DNA from: Deltaproteobacteria bacterium
GTDB taxonomy: Bacteria > Desulfobacterota > GWC2-55-46
DNA length: 34,833 nt
Assembly: GCA_016212705.1 (NCBI GenBank)
Contig: JACREU010000071.1
Span: 1-34,833 of the forward strand
Reading direction: 5' to 3'
Below are positions 32,228 through 34,833 of the stretch, one piece after another. Made by a program: the position numbers and the translations under genes. The notes beneath the pieces were generated by a model, which did not search any database, was not told where the DNA came from, and saw only the letters and a program-made list of their open reading frames with translations. Each line of letters begins with the position of its first letter. Within the stretch, counting starts at the first letter, position 1.

Positions 32228-32698
32228 TCAGAACTCTATCTCAAGCCGGGCCCTCTCGATATTGGAAAGCGCTATCTCGAATTTCTTTCCGTCGAAGTCG
32301 GTGACAAAGACCTTGCCTTCAACGACTCCGTCTATTACGGCCTTGAAATTGCGTCTCCCCTCTATCGCCTCTTTTGCCTTTATCTTCGCCTTTTTCCCGG
32401 CGAACCTTTTGAAGTCCGCCTCCTTTACGAGCGGCCTGTCGAGGCCGGGAGACGAGACCTCAAGCATATATCTCTGGGGGATAGGGTCGTCTACGTCGAG
32501 TATGGTGGAAAACTCCTTGCTGAAGTCCCCGCAATCATCGACTGTTACGCCGCCGGGCTTGTCTATGAAGATACGGAGCACGTGCCTGCCGTGCTCCGTT
32601 ACGAAGACGAGGTCGACGAGCGCCATCCCCTTGTCAGCAAGCAGAGGTTCGGCGAGGGCCCTGACCTTTTCTTCTATCCCTGTCGTCATTATTTTCAA
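32228..32698 (-). CDS. rimP: Ribosome maturation factor RimP
   Basis: Assists small-subunit assembly. The 156-residue protein has the N-terminal LAEPLLADKGMALVDLVFV, the central LRIFIDKPGGVTVDDCGDFS and the LEVSSPGLDRPLVKEADFKR motif that define the family, then a C-terminal SH3-like part. The start is uncertain. A TTG at 32698 has GAGAGG 8 nt upstream, while the ATG at 32689 (MTTGIEE) lacks a ribosome binding site. It is the first gene of the rimP-nusA-ylxR-infB operon, and a terminator-like hairpin lies in its leader. Confidence 0.94.
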   Translation of the reverse strand: MKIMTTGIEEKVRALAEPLLADKGMALVDLVFVTEHGRHVLRIFIDKPGGVTVDDCGDFSKEFSTILDVDDPIPQRYMLEVSSPGLDRPLVKEADFKRFAGKKAKIKAKEAIEGRRNFKAVIDGVVEGKVFVTDFDGKKFEIALSNIERARLEIEF

Positions 32699-32764
32699 GT
32701 GGCACGCCTCTCCCGAAGTTCAAGCCTCCGCTCGAAAGCCTTTCGAATTTTCCGGGGCTCAAAC

Positions 32765-32789
32765 AAAAAAGTGGGCTAAATGCCCACTT
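32765..32789 (-). terminator. terminator-like hairpin (attenuator) in the rimP leader
   Basis: On the minus strand AAGTGGGC (32782-32789) pairs perfectly with GCCCACTT (32769-32776) around ATTTA, followed by TTTTG. It lies between the predicted promoter (start near 32814) and rimP, about 70 nt before the gene. Its position suggests premature termination or attenuation of the nusA/infB operon. Confidence 0.75.
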
Positions 32790-32820
32790 GCAGGAAACAT
32801 GAGAGGCTGTTAATAAATAC

Positions 32821-32849
32821 AATTTAGCACACAAAAAAAACGATTGCAA
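32821..32849 (-). promoter_or_regulatory. probable sigma-70 promoter of the rimP-nusA-infB operon
   Basis: On the minus strand TTGCAA (32844-32849) and TAAATT (32821-32826, four of six) are 17 nt apart, with a T-rich spacer. It is the best match in the gap upstream of rimP, but the -10 is imperfect. Confidence 0.55.
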
Positions 32850-32939
32850 GCGATAATTGAACCAGTACAGAGCGGTTTTTCCCTGATTTTCAGGGGATTT
32901 TCACGATAAGCCCCAGGCGCGTTATTCACCCAACACGGC

Positions 32940-32968
32940 TTGTTAAATGGCGGCTCCCCTGATATACT
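32940..32968 (+). promoter_or_regulatory. sigma-70-type promoter of the BON-domain gene
   Basis: TTGTTA (32940-32945, four of six) and TATACT (32963-32968, five of six) are 17 nt apart. The start would be near 32975, about 65 nt upstream of the ATG at 33039. It is divergent from the rimP promoter. Confidence 0.65.
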
Positions 32969-33038
32969 CAAAATGCGGTCTTCAATGGACTAAGATTCAA
33001 AACACGCCGCAAAATCGACACAAACAGAGCGGAGCGCC

Positions 33039-33713
33039 ATGAAAATACTTGACCCGGTAAAGGAGTTAAAGGCCGCGCTTACGGACGAGCTCCACATAGA
33101 CCCCCGTAAGAACCCGATCCACTGCGGCATGGAGTCTTTAAGCCTCCTTATCGAAGGGACCGTCGAGCGCGTCTCCCAGAAGAAACGGGCTCTCCTTAAG
33201 GCAATGGTCCTCGCTGGTTCGGAAGGCGTCATAGACAGGCTGAAGGTAAGGCCCGCCGCGGCCATGTCGGACGCCGAGATAATGAAGCACATGCTTGACG
33301 CACTCGATGAGGAGCCGACGCTTAGGCCCTGCGGCATCAAGGTCGAGGTAAGCGACGGTGTTGTCGACCTCGAGGGAGAGGTCTCATCACTGACCCACAA
33401 GCGGCTCGCCGGGGTGCTCGCCTGGTGGGTGCCCGGTTCCGCCGACGTCATAAACTCGATAGAGGTCGTCCCGCCCGAGGAGGACTCCGACGACGAGGTC
33501 GTCGACGCCTTGATGATAGTGCTGGAAAAGGACAGGCTCGTGGACGCGGGCTCCATTCGGACGACGGCGAGCAACTGGGTAGTGACGCTTACCGGCATCG
33601 CCCGCTCGGAGATAGAGAAAGAGGCCGCCGAGGACGACGCATGGTATGTATGGGGCGTTAACGAGGTCGTAAACAACATCAAGGTCGAGGCCAGGACGCA
33701 CGGACGGCCCTGA
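33039..33713 (+). CDS. Protein with three BON-like domains
   Basis: The 224 residues consist of three repeats of a BON-type alpha-beta unit. Unit 1 spans about 8-75 (LKAALTDELHIDPRKNPIHC, with LLIEGTVERVSQKKRALLKA). Unit 2 spans about 84-148 (MSDAEIMKHMLDALDEEPTL, with VDLEGEVSSLTHKRLAGVLA). Unit 3 spans about 150-220 (EVVDALMIVLEKDRLVDAGS, with WVVTLTGIARSEIEKEAAED). Each has the typical turn to a Gly-x-Val strand followed by a helix and an aliphatic strand. BON domains occur in periplasmic or membrane-binding proteins, but no signal peptide is visible here, so this may be cytosolic. GGAG lies 5 nt upstream of the ATG. Function is unknown; it stands alone, divergent from rimP. Confidence 0.88.
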   Translation: MKILDPVKELKAALTDELHIDPRKNPIHCGMESLSLLIEGTVERVSQKKRALLKAMVLAGSEGVIDRLKVRPAAAMSDAEIMKHMLDALDEEPTLRPCGIKVEVSDGVVDLEGEVSSLTHKRLAGVLAWWVPGSADVINSIEVVPPEEDSDDEVVDALMIVLEKDRLVDAGSIRTTASNWVVTLTGIARSEIEKEAAEDDAWYVWGVNEVVNNIKVEARTHGRP

Positions 33714-33820
33714 TATTCACGCCGGGTGCTTGACCGGCCCCGGATCAAACCTGAAGTTCGGATATTCCCCCTTCCCTTCCGAATATTTCAAATTCCCTGT
33801 TCAAACAAATCCAAATCGTA

Positions 33821-33826
33821 TATAAT
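33821..33826 (+). promoter_or_regulatory. -10 element upstream of the cysteine-cluster gene
   Basis: A perfect TATAAT lies 40 nt before the ATG at 33866. A matching -35 is weak (TGTTCA at 17 nt spacing), so the promoter is plausible but not strong. Confidence 0.5.
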
Positions 33827-33865
33827 CCGGTCTTTGAAAATTTCCAGCCGGAGGCATTCCCCAGT

Positions 33866-34420
33866 ATGAAGAAGATAAAGATAACGCAAATAGACCCTAA
33901 GGTGATGACGCAGACCGGGCTTTACGACGAGGGGTGTTACGGGTCCTCCTGCGCGGACGAGTGTTGCGAGTACGGCTGTGACGTGGACCTTACCGCGATC
34001 AAGCTCATAAACAGGCACAGGGACCTGATCGAGCCGCTCGTGGGCGCGAAGGTCGAGGAGTGCTTCAAGACGGCATTAAAAGAGGACGACGACTACCTCG
34101 GCGGCGCGTACATGGAAACGGCGGTAAGGAAAAAAGACAGGACCTGCGCCTTCCGCCTCAAGGGGAAAAGGGGCTGTTCGCTCTTCTATCTCTGGGCGAC
34201 TAAAAAGGCCCCCAAGAGGATAATCCCGACGATATGCCGGGTCTTCCCCATCACCTGGCACAGGGGCAGGCTCTTCATCGACACGCCCTTGAGAAAATCC
34301 TGCAAGTGCAAGGAGAAGCCCGCGAAGGGCAGAAAGGTCCCGTCGCTCTTTGAGTCGCAGAAGAAGGATATAAGGGCGGTCTTTGAGATAGTGGAGAAGA
34401 AGGTAAAGGCTAAAAAATAG
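33866..34420 (+). CDS. Cysteine-cluster protein, possible Fe-S or Zn binding
   Basis: A 184-residue basic protein with 11 cysteines. Seven or eight are in clusters: GCYGSSCADECCEYGC (Cys about 24, 29, 33, 34, 38), then Cys 94, 104 and 124 in CRVFPITW, and Cys 146 and 148 in KSCKCKEK. The pattern of an N-terminal CxxxCC group with later single cysteines, including the one before RVFP, is reminiscent of the YkgJ-type and DUF3109-type cysteine-cluster families. These are predicted to bind metal or an iron-sulfur cluster. I do not recognise a more specific function. GGAGG lies 11 nt upstream of the ATG. It ends with TAG and is followed by a terminator. Confidence 0.85.
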   Translation: MKKIKITQIDPKVMTQTGLYDEGCYGSSCADECCEYGCDVDLTAIKLINRHRDLIEPLVGAKVEECFKTALKEDDDYLGGAYMETAVRKKDRTCAFRLKGKRGCSLFYLWATKKAPKRIIPTICRVFPITWHRGRLFIDTPLRKSCKCKEKPAKGRKVPSLFESQKKDIRAVFEIVEKKVKAKK

Positions 34421-34427
34421 TTTCTTT

Positions 34428-34455
34428 AACAAAGGCCCCGAAAGGGGCCTTTGTT
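34428..34455 (+). terminator. terminator of the cysteine-cluster gene
   Basis: AACAAAGGCCCC (34428-34439) and GGGGCCTTTGTT (34444-34455) form a perfect 12-bp stem with a GAAA loop, 8 nt after the stop codon. The T-rich part is inside the second arm, so termination is likely but the U-run is short. Confidence 0.8.
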
Positions 34456-34510
34456 GTCTTGGGCTATCAACATATTTTCACAAAGGGCCTTTTTGCGCAG
34501 GAGTAAATCC

Positions 34511-34531
34511 CCTCCCCTTTACAAGGGGAGG
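34511..34531. repeat. CCTCCCCTT/AAGGGGAGG hairpin
   Basis: A 9-bp perfect stem with a 3-nt loop (TAC), followed by CAGGGTGGGGTGG. It resembles the CCCTCTCCC hairpin at 19392 in form and in the trailing G-rich run. Confidence 0.55.
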
Positions 34532-34570
34532 CAGGGTGGGGTGGTTTTAAAGCACGACGACCTCCCCTTG

Positions 34571-34591
34571 CCCCTCCTTGGTAAGGAGGGG
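34571..34591. repeat. CCCCTCCTT/AAGGAGGGG hairpin
   Basis: A 9-bp perfect stem with a GGT loop, 40 nt after the previous hairpin. It belongs to the same C/T-rich hairpin style found next to family 1 repeats. Confidence 0.55.
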
Positions 34592-34616
34592 AGAAGACGC
34601 TTTTACCTAAAACAAT

Positions 34617-34793
34617 TTTGCGCGCTCCGAGCGCTTATTCGCATGGGCTCCGAGCGCTTCCTTCCTCCCCCTCCACGGCTTTCACTTCCAAGTTGTTTGC
34701 GAGCCTAGCGCAAGCGTAAATCTTCCCCGGCTCGCTCGCATCAATCTCCCTTAGGCGCTCTCCGCCATGCGCCGGCGTGTTTGTAAAAACAAA
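34617..34793 (+). repeat. dispersed repeat family 1, copy C
   Basis: Holds TTTTGCGCGCTCC, CTTCCCCGGCTCGCTCGC, CTCCCTTAGGCGCTCTCC, GCCATGCGCC and GTGTTTGTAAAAAC in order. The same blocks occur, in order, on the minus strand at 19591-19690 and, more diverged, on the plus strand at 19299-19370. The flanking hairpins are also shared. Confidence 0.7.
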
Positions 34794-34833
34794 ATGAAAA
34801 TCAAAATCTCCCCTCACCCTCCGCCTCTCCCAC

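Larger units (their letters stand above)
34456..34833. other. repeat-rich noncoding region to the window end
   Basis: No convincing gene. It contains two C/T-rich hairpins (34511-34531 and 34571-34591), a duplicated GCTCCGAGCGCTT (34625-34637 and 34650-34662), and copy C of repeat family 1 (34617-34793). The last bases (CCTCACCCTCCGCCTCTCCCAC) look like the beginning of another C/T-rich hairpin unit cut by the edge. Confidence 0.65.

Noticed and set aside
32990-33748. 252-codon open frame on the minus strand opposite the BON gene
   Set aside because: It is Ser/Thr-rich without a domain. The plus strand has a promoter, a ribosome binding site and three BON-type units.

Overview
This is a GC-rich bacterial chromosome segment. 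Almost every gene lies on the minus strand, so transcription runs from high to low coordinates. Lipopolysaccharide-export genes (lptC, lptA, lptB) and a KDO-phosphate phosphatase mark a Gram-negative cell. The gene order rpoN-hpf-ptsN-hprK-rapZ-mannose-class PTS, together with pnp followed by an M16 peptidase and a GH57 glucanotransferase, suggests a deltaproteobacterial (Desulfobacterota-like) or neighbouring lineage. Heavy use of ATA (Ile) and AGG (Arg) in an otherwise GC-rich background fits an uncultured lineage of that kind. The assignment is an inference; no rRNA or tRNA gene is present.

Layout on the minus strand, low to high coordinates. (1) 1-2052: S-adenosylhomocysteinase (cut by the window edge) and metK, two steps of the methyl cycle. 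(2) 2226-9792: ptsI, ptsH, PTS IID, IIC, IIB and IIA, rapZ, hprK, ptsN and hpf. This is a tightly packed block that joins a complete mannose-family PTS to its regulators. (3) 10012-14221: rpoN, lptB, lptA, lptC, kdsC. (4) 14242-19054: a GH57 glucanotransferase and the glycolate/D-lactate oxidase pair glcF-glcD. (5) 19055-20343: about 1.3 kb of dispersed repeats and an AT-rich orphan membrane protein. (6) 20344-22405: an OmpR-type response regulator without a kinase, then an M16 peptidase. (7) 22599-32698: the translation/RNA cluster pnp, rpsO, truB, nrnA, rbfA, ylxP, infB, ylxR, nusA, rimP. On the plus strand, 33039-34420 holds a triple-BON-domain protein and a cysteine-cluster protein, followed by more repeats to the window end.

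In the PTS block, EI and HPr would feed phosphate to IIA/IIB for sugar entry through IIC/IID. HprK would control HPr through its regulatory serine. EIIA-Ntr, RapZ, sigma-54 and HPF would link carbon and nitrogen status to envelope precursor synthesis and ribosome hibernation. The 22.6-32.7 kb block is a classic nusA/infB operon joined to rpsO-pnp.

The points most worth a second look are: an in-frame TAG that splits pnp just before its KH domain; a candidate RNase III-type hairpin in the pnp leader; a terminator-like attenuator in the rimP-nusA-infB leader; two families of uncharacterised intergenic repeats; and a recurrent CTCTAAAA motif in the leaders of ahcY, ptsN and hpf.
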